A stretch of DNA of 64,000 nucleotides from an uncultured Pseudomonadota bacterium (GTDB taxonomy: Bacteria; Pseudomonadota; Gammaproteobacteria; CAJXQU01): assembly GCA_913058255.1 (NCBI GenBank), contig CAJXQU010000001.1, forward strand, positions 124,001-188,000, read 5' to 3'. The notes beneath the pieces are model-generated. The model saw only the letters and a program-made list of their open reading frames with translations, did no database searches and had not been told where the DNA came from. Shown piece by piece: positions 11,011 to 21,046 of the stretch; the first letter of the stretch is position 1; every line of letters begins with the position of its first letter. Position numbers and translations under genes: made by a program.

Positions 11011-12341
11011 TGGAAAGTTTAGTATCAAAATTTGAGCAGTTTCTCGAGACTGAGGATAACGTGACGTTATCTAACAACTCACTTGACTGGTTAACGAATG
11101 CTCGCAAAAAAGGCATCGCACACTTTGCAAAAGTGGGCTTGCCCACTCCACGTGATGAACATTGGAAATATACCAATGTTGCTCCGATCAAAAAGAAAGA
11201 GTTCTCATTAACGAATACAAAAGAACATGACGTTAAAGCGGCTGATTTGGACGTGTTTCGCTTTAAAAATTTGGAAACGATAGAGCTTGTTTTTATCAAC
11301 GGTTTGTTTTGTTCAGCATTAAGTTCGACCGTTAGTGACGAACGTGGAATCGTGTTAAACAACCTTTCTAGTTGGTTGGCTGAGGGTCATCAACAAGATC
11401 TAACGGTAGATGCCGGTGACTATGTCTTTGCATCTTTGAACAATGCATTTATGTCGGATGGTGCTGTGTTACATGTTGCGGATAATGAGCTTTTAGAAAA
11501 GCCGGTCCATCTGATTTTTGTTGCGACAGACACAGAGCAAGCGACGATGACATATCCACGAATTGATATACGTCTTGGTAAGAATGCCGAAGCTAAACTG
11601 ATCGAAAGTTATGTGAGTTTAGGTGAAGCTAAAAATCTTACCAATGTCTTAACGAATATAATTGCGGATGAAAACAGTCAGCTTGAGCATTATCGTATTC
11701 AAGAAGAAAGCGATGCTGCTTATCATCTAGCAAATATATTTATTGAACAGAAGAAAGATAGTCGAGTGACTTCTCATTCCGTCTCTTTAGGTTCCGCAAT
11801 TGCCCGTGTCGATGCAAAGGTTAATTTATCTGAGACTGGCACAGAAAATATTTTAAATGGGTTATTTTTGGGTAAAGGACGGCAACATACCGACCATCAC
11901 CTTTTGGTTCACCACCTTAGCCCACATACACGAAGTGAAGAATATTTTAAGGGTATTTTAGATAACGCTAGTCGTGGTGTTTTTAATGGGAAAGTTGTTG
12001 TCCATAAAGATGCACAAAAGATTGAAGCCATTCAGTCGAATAAAAATTTATTACTTTCACCTAATGCAGAAGTAGATACAAAACCAGAATTAGAGATTTA
12101 TGCCGATGATGTGAAATGTGCACATGGCGCAACAATTGGTCGTCTAAGTGATACAGAATTATTTTATTTACGATCACGAGGGATTTCTGAAGAGAAAGCA
12201 CGTGCACTTCTGACCTTTGCATTTGCAGATGATGTTGTAAATCGAATGAGCCTTGTACCGGTCAGAGAATATTTAGAGCGAAAACTGATCGGACAACTAT
12301 CGTCTTCTGATCAAATTGATGATCTCAAGGATCTTATATGA
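11010..12341 (+). CDS. sufD: SufD, Fe-S scaffold partner
   Basis: Paralogue of SufB that completes the scaffold and helps iron entry. The 443 residues carry the C-terminal SufB/D core: HHLLVHHLSPHTRSEEYFKG and VKCAHGATIGRLSDTELFYL, the latter holding the conserved Cys-Ala-His. The N-terminus contains the helical PTPRDEHWKYTN motif of SufD. Overlaps sufC by one base and sufS by four. Confidence 0.96.
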   Translation: MESLVSKFEQFLETEDNVTLSNNSLDWLTNARKKGIAHFAKVGLPTPRDEHWKYTNVAPIKKKEFSLTNTKEHDVKAADLDVFRFKNLETIELVFINGLFCSALSSTVSDERGIVLNNLSSWLAEGHQQDLTVDAGDYVFASLNNAFMSDGAVLHVADNELLEKPVHLIFVATDTEQATMTYPRIDIRLGKNAEAKLIESYVSLGEAKNLTNVLTNIIADENSQLEHYRIQEESDAAYHLANIFIEQKKDSRVTSHSVSLGSAIARVDAKVNLSETGTENILNGLFLGKGRQHTDHHLLVHHLSPHTRSEEYFKGILDNASRGVFNGKVVVHKDAQKIEAIQSNKNLLLSPNAEVDTKPELEIYADDVKCAHGATIGRLSDTELFYLRSRGISEEKARALLTFAFADDVVNRMSLVPVREYLERKLIGQLSSSDQIDDLKDLI

Positions 12342-13585
12342 GCGGAGTAACAAACTTAGTTCCGAGTGATGTTGTTGATAAGTGGAGAAAAGATTTCCCG
12401 ATCCTTAGACAAAAGATTAATGGAAAAGATTTGGTCTATCTTGATAATGCGGCAACGACTCAAAAGCCGAATACTGTTATTGATACGATCAGTCGCTATT
12501 ACACAGAAATAAATTCAAATATCCATCGTGGAGTTCATACACTGAGCCAATTGGCGACGGATGAATATGAATTGACACGTGAGAAAGTTCGACAGTTCAT
12601 CAATGCTAAAAGTTTAAGTGAAGTTGTTTTTACTCGCGGGACTACTGAAGCGATCAATTTAGTCGTTAATGCCTGGGGCGGAGCAGAATTAAAACCAGGT
12701 GATGAAGTGATTATTTCTGAAATGGAGCACCATTCGAATATTGTTCCATGGCAAATGATTTGTGAAAAGACCGGCGCTATTTTAAACGTTATTCCAATGA
12801 ATGACGATGGTGATTTATTGATCGACGAATATAAAAAATTGGTCAATGAAAAAACTAAAATGGTTGCCGTCGTTCATGTTTCTAACGCATTAGGAACGGT
12901 TAATCCGATCGAAGAAATTATCGAAATAGCGCATGCACATAATGCTAAGGTCTTGATTGATGGTGCTCAAGCCGTTGCACATTTAGCCGTTGACGTACAG
13001 AAACTCGATTGTGATTTTTATGTTTTCTCAGGACACAAACTTTATGGCCCGACAGGCATAGGCATGCTTTACGGTAAAGAAAGTGTGCTTGAGAAAATGC
13101 CGCCGTATCAAGGTGGTGGCGACATGATCCGGATGGTCACATTTGAAAAAACAGAATATAACGACCTGCCCTATAAGTTTGAAGCAGGCACACCCAACAT
13201 CGCAGATACGATTGCTTTGTCGGCAGCGATAGACTACGTATTAGCCATTGGGTTCGATGCGATTCATGCACATGAAACTGCTCTGCTTGATTACGCAACA
13301 GAGAGCTTGAAAGTTATTCCTGGCTTTCGTGTGATTGGGACAGCGAAAGAGAAGGCCAGTGTGCTTTCTTTTATGATCAAAGGAATTCATCCGCATGATC
13401 TTGGTACAATTTTAGATACTGAAGGTATCGCTACTCGTACAGGCCATCATTGTGCGATGCCGGTTATGACCCATTTTAATGTTCCCGCAACGGCTCGTGC
13501 ATCTTTTGCGCTCTATAATACGAAAGCAGAAATAGATGTATTGAAAGCGGGCTTGTTGAAAACGATGGAGGTGATGGGTGTTTGA
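12338..13585 (+). CDS. sufS: SufS, group II cysteine desulfurase
   Basis: PLP enzyme that takes sulfur from cysteine as a persulfide. The 415 residues show the PLP lysine K234 in SGHKLYGPTG and the active cysteine C372 in RTGHHCAMP. The conserved LDNAATTQKP sits near residue 35. ATGA overlap with sufD. Its partner here is SufU rather than SufE, so sulfur transfer probably uses the zinc ligand-swap mode known from Gram-positive SufS-SufU pairs. Confidence 0.97.
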   Translation: MSGVTNLVPSDVVDKWRKDFPILRQKINGKDLVYLDNAATTQKPNTVIDTISRYYTEINSNIHRGVHTLSQLATDEYELTREKVRQFINAKSLSEVVFTRGTTEAINLVVNAWGGAELKPGDEVIISEMEHHSNIVPWQMICEKTGAILNVIPMNDDGDLLIDEYKKLVNEKTKMVAVVHVSNALGTVNPIEEIIEIAHAHNAKVLIDGAQAVAHLAVDVQKLDCDFYVFSGHKLYGPTGIGMLYGKESVLEKMPPYQGGGDMIRMVTFEKTEYNDLPYKFEAGTPNIADTIALSAAIDYVLAIGFDAIHAHETALLDYATESLKVIPGFRVIGTAKEKASVLSFMIKGIHPHDLGTILDTEGIATRTGHHCAMPVMTHFNVPATARASFALYNTKAEIDVLKAGLLKTMEVMGV

Positions 13586-14039
13586 TCTAAAAGAACTCTA
13601 CCAAGAGATTATTGTTGATCATAATAGGGCACCTCGAAACTTTCGAGAAATGGAAGATGCTGATCTAAAAGCAGAAGGTTTTAATCCACTTTGTGGTGAT
13701 AAATTAGTTGTTTATTTAAAGCTAGATAAGGATGTCATTGCTGATGTTAGCTTTCAAGGCGAAGGTTGCGCTATCTCCGTAGCATCAGCTTCGTTAATGA
13801 CTGACCAGTTGAAGGGTAGAACAGAACAAGAAGCTGAAAAAATATTTGAAACTTTTCATGAATTGGTGACGGACAGAGATTCAGAAATTGATTTAGAAAA
13901 AGTCGGTAAATTAGGAGCGTTGGCGGGAGTACGAGAATTTCCTGCCCGCGTAAAATGCGCAACACTATGCTGGCATACTTTGAACTCTGCGCTAGACGAT
14001 CAGGATAAAAATACGCATGCGACCATATCTACAGAATAA
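13578..14039 (+). CDS. sufU: SufU, sulfur acceptor / zinc protein
   Basis: IscU-fold protein that accepts sulfur from SufS. The 153-residue protein has three conserved Cys sites, NPLCGDKL, GEGCAISVASASLM and RVKCATLCWHTL, as in SufU, including the insert before the third site that distinguishes SufU from IscU. Start is GTG inside the end of sufS (8-bp overlap). No SufE gene is present in this operon. Confidence 0.93.
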   Translation: MFDLKELYQEIIVDHNRAPRNFREMEDADLKAEGFNPLCGDKLVVYLKLDKDVIADVSFQGEGCAISVASASLMTDQLKGRTEQEAEKIFETFHELVTDRDSEIDLEKVGKLGALAGVREFPARVKCATLCWHTLNSALDDQDKNTHATISTE

Positions 14040-14604
14040 TGAAATTAAACTTGATGAAGCGATCACATTAGAGCGTGATTGCGAGGCGATACTGATCCCG
14101 CAAGGTACAGCGATCCACTTATCTGCCGGCTCGGTTGTGTTTGTAACGCAGGCATTGGGAACCAGTGTGACGGTCAATATTAATGGAAATCTCGCGCGTA
14201 TTGAAGGCCGTGATCTGGATGCTTTAGGCTTTGAGTCAATCGAAGGCCAGCAGAATACAGAAATGACCGGCGATGGAACCGTTAAGGAATCTGAACTGTG
14301 GGAACAGATGAGCAGTTGTTTCGATCCAGAGATTCCAGTCAGTATTGTTGAGCTTGGGCTCATCTACTCATGTGATGTGGAGCCGTTAAAGGAAGATGAA
14401 AAAATTATTGGTAACCGCGTGACAGTCGATATGACTTTAACTGCGGCCGGCTGTGGCATGGGTGATATTCTTGTTGGTGACGTGAAAAGTAAGTTAGAAA
14501 TGGTTGCAAATGTGACAGAGGTTCAAGTTGAGTTGGTTTTTGATCCACCTTGGAATCAAACGATGATGTCAGAAGCTGCAAGGTTACAAATGGGTATGTT
14601 TTAG
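14017..14604 (+). CDS. sufT: SufT, Fe-S assembly factor (DUF59 family)
   Basis: SufT-type protein needed for Fe-S maturation under demand in bacteria with SUF systems. The first 70 residues hold the ERDCEAILIPQGTAIHL block and the second half is a DUF59/MIP18 domain (FDPEIPVSIVELGLIY, AAGCGMGDIL, FDPPWNQTMMSEAA). The ATG at 14017 lies 23 bp inside sufU in another frame; the conserved block starts about 15 residues later, so this start is reasonable but not certain. Confidence 0.9.
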   Translation: MRPYLQNNEIKLDEAITLERDCEAILIPQGTAIHLSAGSVVFVTQALGTSVTVNINGNLARIEGRDLDALGFESIEGQQNTEMTGDGTVKESELWEQMSSCFDPEIPVSIVELGLIYSCDVEPLKEDEKIIGNRVTVDMTLTAAGCGMGDILVGDVKSKLEMVANVTEVQVELVFDPPWNQTMMSEAARLQMGMF

Positions 14605-14616
14605 AATCAATAAAAG

Positions 14617-15303
14617 ATGATCTTAGTTTTACTACCGGGGCTTGATGGAACCGGGCTGTTATTCAAACCATTTCTAGCATGTTTACCGCTGAAAATTAAA
14701 ACAAAAGTAATCGCCTACCCTGCTGAGGAAGCTTTAGATTATGAGGCGCTTGTCAATTACGTGAGACCTAGATTACCAAACGAAGATTTTACCTTACTCG
14801 CAGAATCTTTTTCTGGACCAGTCGCCTTTCTACTCGCTCAAGAAAAACCGAAACATTTAAAATCCATTATTTTTGCGGCTAGTTTTTTATCGGCTCCACG
14901 ACCTAGATTGCAAAAGGTAGTGCAGAAAATACCTTTATTTTCTTTTCCTATTCCAAAGCTTGTTATTCAGCATGCTTTGATCGGTAAAGAAGTTGAGCAG
15001 TCGATGATTGATTTATTCAAGCAGGCTGTGGAAAAGGTTCCTGCAAAAATATTAAACTATCGACTAAGGCAGATCACAAAGCTTGAACTGACCGGTAGAG
15101 TTGAAGAAGTTAAGTGTAGTTACATTCAAGCGGTGAATGACAAGCTAGTGTTGGAAAATAGTTTGGATCTGTTTAAAGAGCGAATCGAGCATTTGAATGT
15201 AGTGAGCATCAAAGGCCCTCACTTTATATTGCAGGCACAAGCAAAAATATGTGCAGATTTTGTTGTCAGTGAAATAACTAGTGGTGTAAGGAGTAAGAAA
15301 TGA
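14617..15303 (+). CDS. Alpha/beta hydrolase, function unknown
   Basis: The 228-residue protein opens with a strand and oxyanion loop (MILVLLPGLDGTGLLF) and has a degenerate nucleophile elbow AESFSGP near residue 64, a likely catalytic acid around VNDKLV, and a histidine in IKGPHFILQ near the end. These mark the alpha/beta hydrolase fold, somewhat BioH-like. It is wedged between sufT and the Rieske gene with a 4-bp overlap to the latter, so it belongs to this operon, but nothing in the sequence gives its substrate. Confidence 0.8.
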   Translation: MILVLLPGLDGTGLLFKPFLACLPLKIKTKVIAYPAEEALDYEALVNYVRPRLPNEDFTLLAESFSGPVAFLLAQEKPKHLKSIIFAASFLSAPRPRLQKVVQKIPLFSFPIPKLVIQHALIGKEVEQSMIDLFKQAVEKVPAKILNYRLRQITKLELTGRVEEVKCSYIQAVNDKLVLENSLDLFKERIEHLNVVSIKGPHFILQAQAKICADFVVSEITSGVRSKK

Positions 15304-15623
15304 CAGACTGGATAGATGTTGCCAAAGAACAAAGTTTCGTCCCTGGAGAAAAATTGATGTTTGATCTGGATGATGCTACTCGCGTGATTATAGTCAAAAT
15401 TGAAGATGCCATTTACGCCATCGAAGACTTGTGCACTCACGATAATTTATCAATGGAAGAAGGTGAAATCGAAGGTAATGAGATTGTTTGTCCCTTTCAT
15501 GGAGCAAAATTTTGCCTAAAATCAGGCGAAGTCACTGCATCGCCTGCTTATGAAAATATAGCCACTTTTCCGGTACAAATTGAGGAAGGGATGGTTCAGA
15601 TCAGGGATGGTCGTTGGGATTGA
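15300..15623 (+). CDS. Rieske-type [2Fe-2S] ferredoxin
   Basis: Small electron-transfer protein. The 107 residues contain the two Rieske motifs C45-T-H47 (EDLCTHDNL) and C64-P-F-H67 (VCPFHGAKF), in the arrangement of NirD and dioxygenase ferredoxins. No oxygenase subunit is nearby; Rieske ferredoxins at the end of suf operons occur in other bacteria and may serve assembly or act as a client. ATGA overlap with the hydrolase. Confidence 0.92.
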   Translation: MTDWIDVAKEQSFVPGEKLMFDLDDATRVIIVKIEDAIYAIEDLCTHDNLSMEEGEIEGNEIVCPFHGAKFCLKSGEVTASPAYENIATFPVQIEEGMVQIRDGRWD

Positions 15624-15676
15624 TGATGAAGTTGTCAAAAATCATTGATTTATCGAGATATTTTAATTCTTTTAGT

Positions 15677-15747
15677 TTCAAACAGAGAAATTCCCTCGTA
15701 TAATATCCCGCTTTTCTTTTTTAATAACAAACGCGTAGTCGCGAGGA
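15677..15747 (+). promoter_or_regulatory. Sigma-70-type promoter and ribosome site of ndk
   Basis: A perfect TATAAT lies at 15699-15704, with TTTCAA at 15677-15682 as a weak -35 (16-bp spacer). A ribosome site GAGGA at 15743-15747 precedes the ndk ATG at 15759. Transcription from here would cover ndk, rlmN, pilF and rodZ, which are tightly spaced. Confidence 0.6.
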
Positions 15748-15758
15748 TACAGAGCAAA

Positions 15759-16184
15759 ATGAGTACAGAACGGACGCTTTCCATGATAAAGCCAGATGCA
15801 GTTAAAAATAACCACCTTGGTGAGATCTACCATCGTTTTGAACGAAATGGTTTAACCGTGATTGCTGCTAAAATGATGCACTTAACAACAGAACAAGCTG
15901 GTGAGTTCTATGCTGTTCACAAAGAGCGCCCATTTTACGGTGAGTTAGTAGAATTCATGAGTTCTGGTCCCATTATGGTTCAAGTACTTGAAGGTGAATC
16001 TGCGATTACACAATACCGTGATTTGATGGGTGCGACGAACCCTGATGAGGCTGCGCCAGGCACTATCCGCGCAGAATTTGCTGATTCAGTTGGTGAGAAT
16101 GCTGTTCACGGTTCAGATGCAGTTGAAACTGCTCAAGAAGAAATTAATTTCTTCTTCAAACCTGAAGAGATCGTTTCTCGATAA
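15759..16184 (+). CDS. ndk: Ndk, nucleoside diphosphate kinase
   Basis: Transfers phosphate from NTPs to NDPs through a phospho-histidine. The 141-residue protein starts [17 protein letters not shown] and has the catalytic H117 in [18 protein letters not shown]. The frame is open further upstream, but the ATG at 15759 has the ribosome site and gives family length (143 in E. coli). Precedes rlmN as in many gammaproteobacteria. Confidence 0.97.
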   Translation: MSTERTLSMIKPDAVKNNHLGEIYHRFERNGLTVIAAKMMHLTTEQAGEFYAVHKERPFYGELVEFMSSGPIMVQVLEGESAITQYRDLMGATNPDEAAPGTIRAEFADSVGENAVHGSDAVETAQEEINFFFKPEEIVSR

Positions 16185-16190
16185 TCTCTG

Positions 16191-17303
16191 ATGGCAGATC
16201 GAATCAATTTACTCGATCTAAATCGAAAATCCATGGCTGGGTTTTTCGCTGATTTAGGCGAAAAACCTTTCCGTGCTACGCAGATCCTTAAATGGATCCA
16301 CCAGGCTGGCGTGACAGATATTGATGAGATGTCAAATCTCAGTAAAGCTTTGCGTTTAAAGTTAAAAGATACTGTTGCTATAAAAACACCAGAAATCAAG
16401 CAAGAACAAATTTCTAAAGATGGAACTCGTAAATGGTTGCTCGATGTTGGTAATGGAAATCGTGTAGAGACCGTTTATATTCCAGAAGAAAACCGTGGCA
16501 CCTTATGCGTTTCATCTCAAGTAGGTTGTCCCCTTGATTGTAAATTTTGCTCGACGGGGAAACAAGGTTTTAGTAAAAATTTATCGGTTGGCGAGATCAT
16601 TGGCCAAGTAATGATGGCCAATCAGCAGATCGGCTGGAATTCGAACAATGGCCGTCAGCCAGTGACCAATGTCGTGATGATGGGCATGGGTGAGCCAATG
16701 ATGAATTTTGAAAATGTTGTGGCGGCGATGGATATTATGATGGAAGACTTTGCTTATGGTCTTAGTCGTAGACGTATTACGCTAAGCACTTCAGGGATTG
16801 TGCCCATGATTGATAAACTGAAAGAAGTCAGCCCTGTTAGTTTAGCGATTTCTTTACACGCTCCAAATGATGTTATTCGTGATCAGATCATGCCGATTAA
16901 TAAAACGTATCCGCTGAATACTCTATTAGACGCATGCCGCCGCTTTACGGATGTGAAGGAATCGCATAACCACATCACATTTGAATATGTCATGCTGAAG
17001 GGGGTAAACGATAGTGAAGAAAATGCTCGTGAGTTGGTTAAGCGTCTACAGGGGATCCCTTCAAAAATAAACTTGATTCCATTTAATCCATTTCCTGACT
17101 CAGGCTATTTATGCTCATCAAGAAACGCCATTGAACGGTTTAAAACTGTACTCATTGATGCAGGTTTGATCACGGTGACAAGAAAAACGCGCGGTGATGA
17201 TATTGATGCTGCTTGTGGTCAGTTGGCAGGTGATGTAATTTCTAAGGCTGCGCGTCATAGAAAAGAAATTTCTGTAAAAGGTTCTCAAGGGGAGGCTGCA
17301 TGA
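16191..17303 (+). CDS. rlmN: RlmN, 23S rRNA/tRNA adenine-C2 methyltransferase
   Basis: Radical SAM enzyme methylating A2503 of 23S rRNA and A37 of some tRNAs. The 370 residues include the cluster motif C113-x3-C117-x2-C120 ([11 protein letters not shown]), C106 just upstream, and the C-terminal methyl-carrying cysteine in AACGQL. GEP motif (MGMGEPMMN) is present. Overlaps pilF by 4 bp. Confidence 0.97.
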   Translation: MADRINLLDLNRKSMAGFFADLGEKPFRATQILKWIHQAGVTDIDEMSNLSKALRLKLKDTVAIKTPEIKQEQISKDGTRKWLLDVGNGNRVETVYIPEENRGTLCVSSQVGCPLDCKFCSTGKQGFSKNLSVGEIIGQVMMANQQIGWNSNNGRQPVTNVVMMGMGEPMMNFENVVAAMDIMMEDFAYGLSRRRITLSTSGIVPMIDKLKEVSPVSLAISLHAPNDVIRDQIMPINKTYPLNTLLDACRRFTDVKESHNHITFEYVMLKGVNDSEENARELVKRLQGIPSKINLIPFNPFPDSGYLCSSRNAIERFKTVLIDAGLITVTRKTRGDDIDAACGQLAGDVISKAARHRKEISVKGSQGEAA

Positions 17304-18070
17304 AGAGTTTGAAATTTGTCCAAGCAAATATATTAATGGTTACTATATTCTTGGGAGCTTGTCAGTCAACTCCTAACAGAATTGATGAGCCCGAGCATGT
17401 GGCAGATAAGACAGCAGTTTTGAATTTAGAGCTTGGTCTCGCCTATATGGAAAATAAGGATTATAAAAGAGCTCTGAATAAATTACGCAAGGCAATCAAG
17501 ATCGACCCTCAATATTCTGATGCACATAATACCATTGCTATTCTCTATTCCCGCTTGGGTGAGGATGATCAGGCTGGGGCTCATTTTAAGAAAGCAGTAG
17601 AAACAGATTCTGCAAATTCTGGCGCATTAAATAATTATGGCCAATATCTTTGCACACGTGGAGAGCCCGAAAAAGCGATGACTATGTTTAGTCGTGCGCT
17701 CGAAAATCCGCTTTATAGCACGCCACAGTTTGCTCATATAAATGCCGGAATTTGTGAAAAAAATAGTAAAAATTTAGAACAAGCCGAAATTCACTTTCGT
17801 TCAGCATTAAAACGATCGCCTCGGATGGGAGCAGCATTATTCCATATGGCGGATGTTAGTTATGGGATGAAGCGTTATATGCCTGCTCGAGGTTATATTG
17901 AACGGTATGCAGAGGCTGCGCGTCATAATCCAGCTTCGTTATTGATGGCCGTTAAAATAGAAAAAGCGTTGGGAGATGTTGATGCGGAAGCAAGCTATGG
18001 TCTGCGTTTGAAGAATAAGTTTCCAGATTCTCAGGAAACCAGATTGTTACTTGAAATGGAGGGTAAGTGA
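17300..18070 (+). CDS. pilF: PilF/PilW-type TPR lipoprotein
   Basis: Outer-membrane lipoprotein that helps assemble type IV pilus secretins. The 256 residues start with a lipoprotein signal (lipobox LGAC, Cys near 21) followed by five or so TPR repeats ([40 protein letters not shown]). The position between rlmN and rodZ is the conserved one. Pilus function is assumed from the family; no pilus genes are in the window. Confidence 0.9.
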   Translation: MKSLKFVQANILMVTIFLGACQSTPNRIDEPEHVADKTAVLNLELGLAYMENKDYKRALNKLRKAIKIDPQYSDAHNTIAILYSRLGEDDQAGAHFKKAVETDSANSGALNNYGQYLCTRGEPEKAMTMFSRALENPLYSTPQFAHINAGICEKNSKNLEQAEIHFRSALKRSPRMGAALFHMADVSYGMKRYMPARGYIERYAEAARHNPASLLMAVKIEKALGDVDAEASYGLRLKNKFPDSQETRLLLEMEGK

Positions 18071-19059
18071 ATAAAACGGAATCTGATCAAAGCCCCTTAA
18101 CTCCCGGGCAAATATTGTTAAATGCTAGAAAAGAACAGGATATTTCTGTTGAAACAATCGCGCAAGGATTGCGTTTAGATCCCCTGCTAATTGATGCACT
18201 TGAGAACGATGAGTACGAGCAGTTTCCTGCCATGGCTTACGTCCGAGGCTATATCCGTGGTTATGCAAACCAGGTTGGAATAGACCCGGCCATAATAATT
18301 AATTCTTTTGATAAAAAAATAAATGAAGCCCCTGCTCTAGAACCTTTTGCCAGCCGGCCTGAACAGCAGGCTGATAGTGGAGATAGACACGTTAGGGTTG
18401 TTACCTACTCTCTGATAGGGGTGTTAATACTTTTGTTAGGGCTATGGTGGCAAACTCAGCGTTCGCCGCCAGACAAAATTGTAGAGCTCGTTGATGAGTT
18501 AGTGAATGAAGAACAATCTGCGGCAGAAGTTTTGGATGAAGTATCAGCTATGCTGGCTTTACCAGAGTATGCGGAAGAGCTGACTCAAGAACAACAAGAA
18601 GGACCAAAAGAATTAGAGCATGATTATGCCATTGTACAGCTTAATGAAATGCCTGAAGCACCAGAGCAAGATTTTAGTGTCGTTGCTCAACAACCTGAAG
18701 AGATTGTTTCAGAGGAGCAACCTACTCCTGTTGAAGAAACATTGAGCACAATAATTACGCCGAAGCCTGATTTAGAACCTGCCGCAGAAAAACAAATAAA
18801 TAAGAGTGAGGGGATCGTTTTAGAATTTACAGATGATTCTTGGATAGAGATCACGGATTCTACAGGTAAGAAGCGCTTTTCTCGTTTAGGTAAGGCTGGT
18901 GAAATAGTGGATGTAGCAGGGCAACGACCTTTTAAAGTTATTATTGGTAAATCATCAGTGGTTAAAATGAGTTATCAAGGAACCTCCATTGATTTGAGTT
19001 CACTCGCAAAAAATGAAGTGGCTCGCTTTTACATTGATAAAAATGGCGTTCATGAATAG
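18067..19059 (+). CDS. rodZ: RodZ-like cytoskeletal protein
   Basis: Links MreB filaments to the cell-wall elongation complex. The 330 residues show a cytoplasmic helix-turn-helix domain (about 13-80, LNARKEQDISVETIAQGLRL), one membrane helix at about 114-135, an acidic Glu/Gln/Pro-rich linker (140-250) and a C-terminal periplasmic beta domain (GIVLEFTDDSWIEITDSTGK). Start is GTG overlapping the pilF stop (GTGA). In most relatives ispG follows; here hisS follows directly. Confidence 0.92.
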   Translation: MNKTESDQSPLTPGQILLNARKEQDISVETIAQGLRLDPLLIDALENDEYEQFPAMAYVRGYIRGYANQVGIDPAIIINSFDKKINEAPALEPFASRPEQQADSGDRHVRVVTYSLIGVLILLLGLWWQTQRSPPDKIVELVDELVNEEQSAAEVLDEVSAMLALPEYAEELTQEQQEGPKELEHDYAIVQLNEMPEAPEQDFSVVAQQPEEIVSEEQPTPVEETLSTIITPKPDLEPAAEKQINKSEGIVLEFTDDSWIEITDSTGKKRFSRLGKAGEIVDVAGQRPFKVIIGKSSVVKMSYQGTSIDLSSLAKNEVARFYIDKNGVHE

Positions 19060-19089
19060 CAAATATTACTAATTAGAAAGTTGAATTAA

Positions 19090-20355
19090 ATGTCTAAACC
19101 GCTCCAATCCGTGAAAGGAATGAATGATATCTTGCCAGAAGAGACGGCATTGTGGTTGTATCTTGAAGATACTGTCAGACAAACGTTTGAATCTTATGGC
19201 TATAAGCAAATGCGCATGCCCGTTCTTGAACAGACGGCATTATTTAAACGTGGCATAGGTGAAGCGACAGATATTGTTGAAAAGGAAATGTATACCTTTG
19301 AAGATCGTAGCGGTGATAGCTTAACCTTGCGCCCTGAAGGTACCGCTGGAACTGTTCGAGCGGGAATGCAACACGGTTTATTTCATAATCAAATTCAACG
19401 ACTTTGGTATATAGGACCGATGTTTCGTCGCGAACGTCCTCAAAAAGGTCGTTACCGTCAGTTCTTTCAGATTGGTGTTGAAACGTTCGGAATGCCGGGG
19501 CCTGATATCGATGCTGAATTGATTATCATGACAGCTCGGCTATGGAAAACCTTAGGGCTTGAAGGTTTGAGGTTAGAGTTGAATACACTAGGAACTTCTG
19601 AAACACGGGTTAAGTACCGTGAAGATCTGATCCGTTATTTCAGCGCTAGCCAAGAACTACTGGATGAAGACAGCCAGCGTAGGCTAGATAAAAATCCTTT
19701 ACGAATTCTCGATAGTAAAAATCCGGCAATGGCCGAATTGATCAAGGGCGCACCAACTTTCGAAGAATACCTTGATGAAGAGTCGGCTGATCACTTTAAG
19801 ACTTTATGCGAAACACTTGATCAAGCTGGTATCGAATATATTGTGAATCCACGACTTGTTCGTGGTCTCGATTATTATAGTAAAACGGTATTTGAATGGA
19901 TCACCGATCAGCTTGGTTCACAAGGGACAGTCTGTGGTGGAGGACGTTTTGATGGGTTGATCGAACACTTCGGTGGTAAAGATACGCCAGCGATCGGTTT
20001 TGCTATGGGGCTTGACCGGTTGGTTGAGCTGTTAAAAGATAATGGTACAACAGTGAATTCAGCGCCCGATATTTATTTAATATCCATGGGTGACCTAGCG
20101 ACAAAACAAGGCTTGGTTCTGGCTGAAAAAATCCGAGATCAAATACCAACAGCGCGTTTATTATCGAACTGCGGTGGAGGAAGCTACAAGGCTCAATTTA
20201 AACGGGCTGACAAATCAGGTGCTAGATACGCTATCATTATCGGTGAAGATGAAACAGCCGCAGGAACCGTATCTGTCAAAGATCTCAAAGAAGGCGATCA
20301 ATCGACGGTGAAGCAAACCGAACTGGCTCAATTAATGTCCGATTATCTGGCATAA
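19090..20355 (+). CDS. hisS: HisS, histidyl-tRNA synthetase
   Basis: Class II synthetase charging tRNA-His. The 421 residues contain motif 2 ([19 protein letters not shown]), the histidine motifs [15 protein letters not shown] and GGGRFDGL, motif 3 ([13 protein letters not shown]) and a C-terminal anticodon-binding domain. Length agrees with E. coli (424). Confidence 0.97.
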   Translation: MSKPLQSVKGMNDILPEETALWLYLEDTVRQTFESYGYKQMRMPVLEQTALFKRGIGEATDIVEKEMYTFEDRSGDSLTLRPEGTAGTVRAGMQHGLFHNQIQRLWYIGPMFRRERPQKGRYRQFFQIGVETFGMPGPDIDAELIIMTARLWKTLGLEGLRLELNTLGTSETRVKYREDLIRYFSASQELLDEDSQRRLDKNPLRILDSKNPAMAELIKGAPTFEEYLDEESADHFKTLCETLDQAGIEYIVNPRLVRGLDYYSKTVFEWITDQLGSQGTVCGGGRFDGLIEHFGGKDTPAIGFAMGLDRLVELLKDNGTTVNSAPDIYLISMGDLATKQGLVLAEKIRDQIPTARLLSNCGGGSYKAQFKRADKSGARYAIIIGEDETAAGTVSVKDLKEGDQSTVKQTELAQLMSDYLA

Positions 20356-20390
20356 TTTCATAAAGAATTGAATAAAATTAGGAGAATAGC

Positions 20391-21023
20391 GTGGTAGACG
20401 TTTACGCATCAGAAGAAGAACAAGTAGCTGCAATAAAAAAATGGTGGAAAGAGAACGGAACCTCAGTGATCCTCGGCATAGTTATCGGCAGTGCTACCCT
20501 ATTCGGTTGGCGTGCATGGCAAGGTCAGATCACGGCAAAAGGTGAACAAGCCTCTCTCATTTATTCTCAGTTAGAAGAACAGTTGTTGGGTGATAAATCA
20601 GAAGAAGCGGCAACAACAGCCAAGCAATTGATGCAAGAATATAAAGGAACTCCTTATGCCTCATTTGCAGCATTGAAACTGGCTAAAGTTGCAGTTGAAG
20701 CGAAAGATGCTGATGGGGCGAGTACCTACTTACGTTGGACAATCGAGAACGGGAATCCGAAGGAACTCGTGCAGGCAGCAACTATGCGTTTAGCACGCTT
20801 AGATCTAAGTTCAGAAAATGTTGATTCTGCATGGGCATTGATTAACACGATTGAAGACACTAGCATTCTCGCTTCTTACCATGAGTTAAAAGGAGACATT
20901 TTGTTGGCTCAGGGTAAACAAGATGAGGCTAAAAGTGCTTATTTACAGGCAACGGCACTAAACCCTGCAGGTTCGGGTAGTAATGCTTTTCTCGAAATGA
21001 AAATGGATGATCTGGGCCGATAA
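20391..21023 (+). CDS. yfgM: YfgM-like ancillary SecYEG/BAM protein
   Basis: Inner-membrane protein with one N-terminal helix (about 24-42, VILGIVIGSATLFGWRAW) and a periplasmic TPR-like domain (60-210), matching YfgM, which works at the SecYEG translocon with PpiD. Start GTG with AGGAG at 20380-20384. Sits between hisS and bamB as usual. Confidence 0.9.
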   Translation: MVDVYASEEEQVAAIKKWWKENGTSVILGIVIGSATLFGWRAWQGQITAKGEQASLIYSQLEEQLLGDKSEEAATTAKQLMQEYKGTPYASFAALKLAKVAVEAKDADGASTYLRWTIENGNPKELVQAATMRLARLDLSSENVDSAWALINTIEDTSILASYHELKGDILLAQGKQDEAKSAYLQATALNPAGSGSNAFLEMKMDDLGR

Positions 21024-21046
21024 GCGCTAGATAGGTATCTGAAAAG

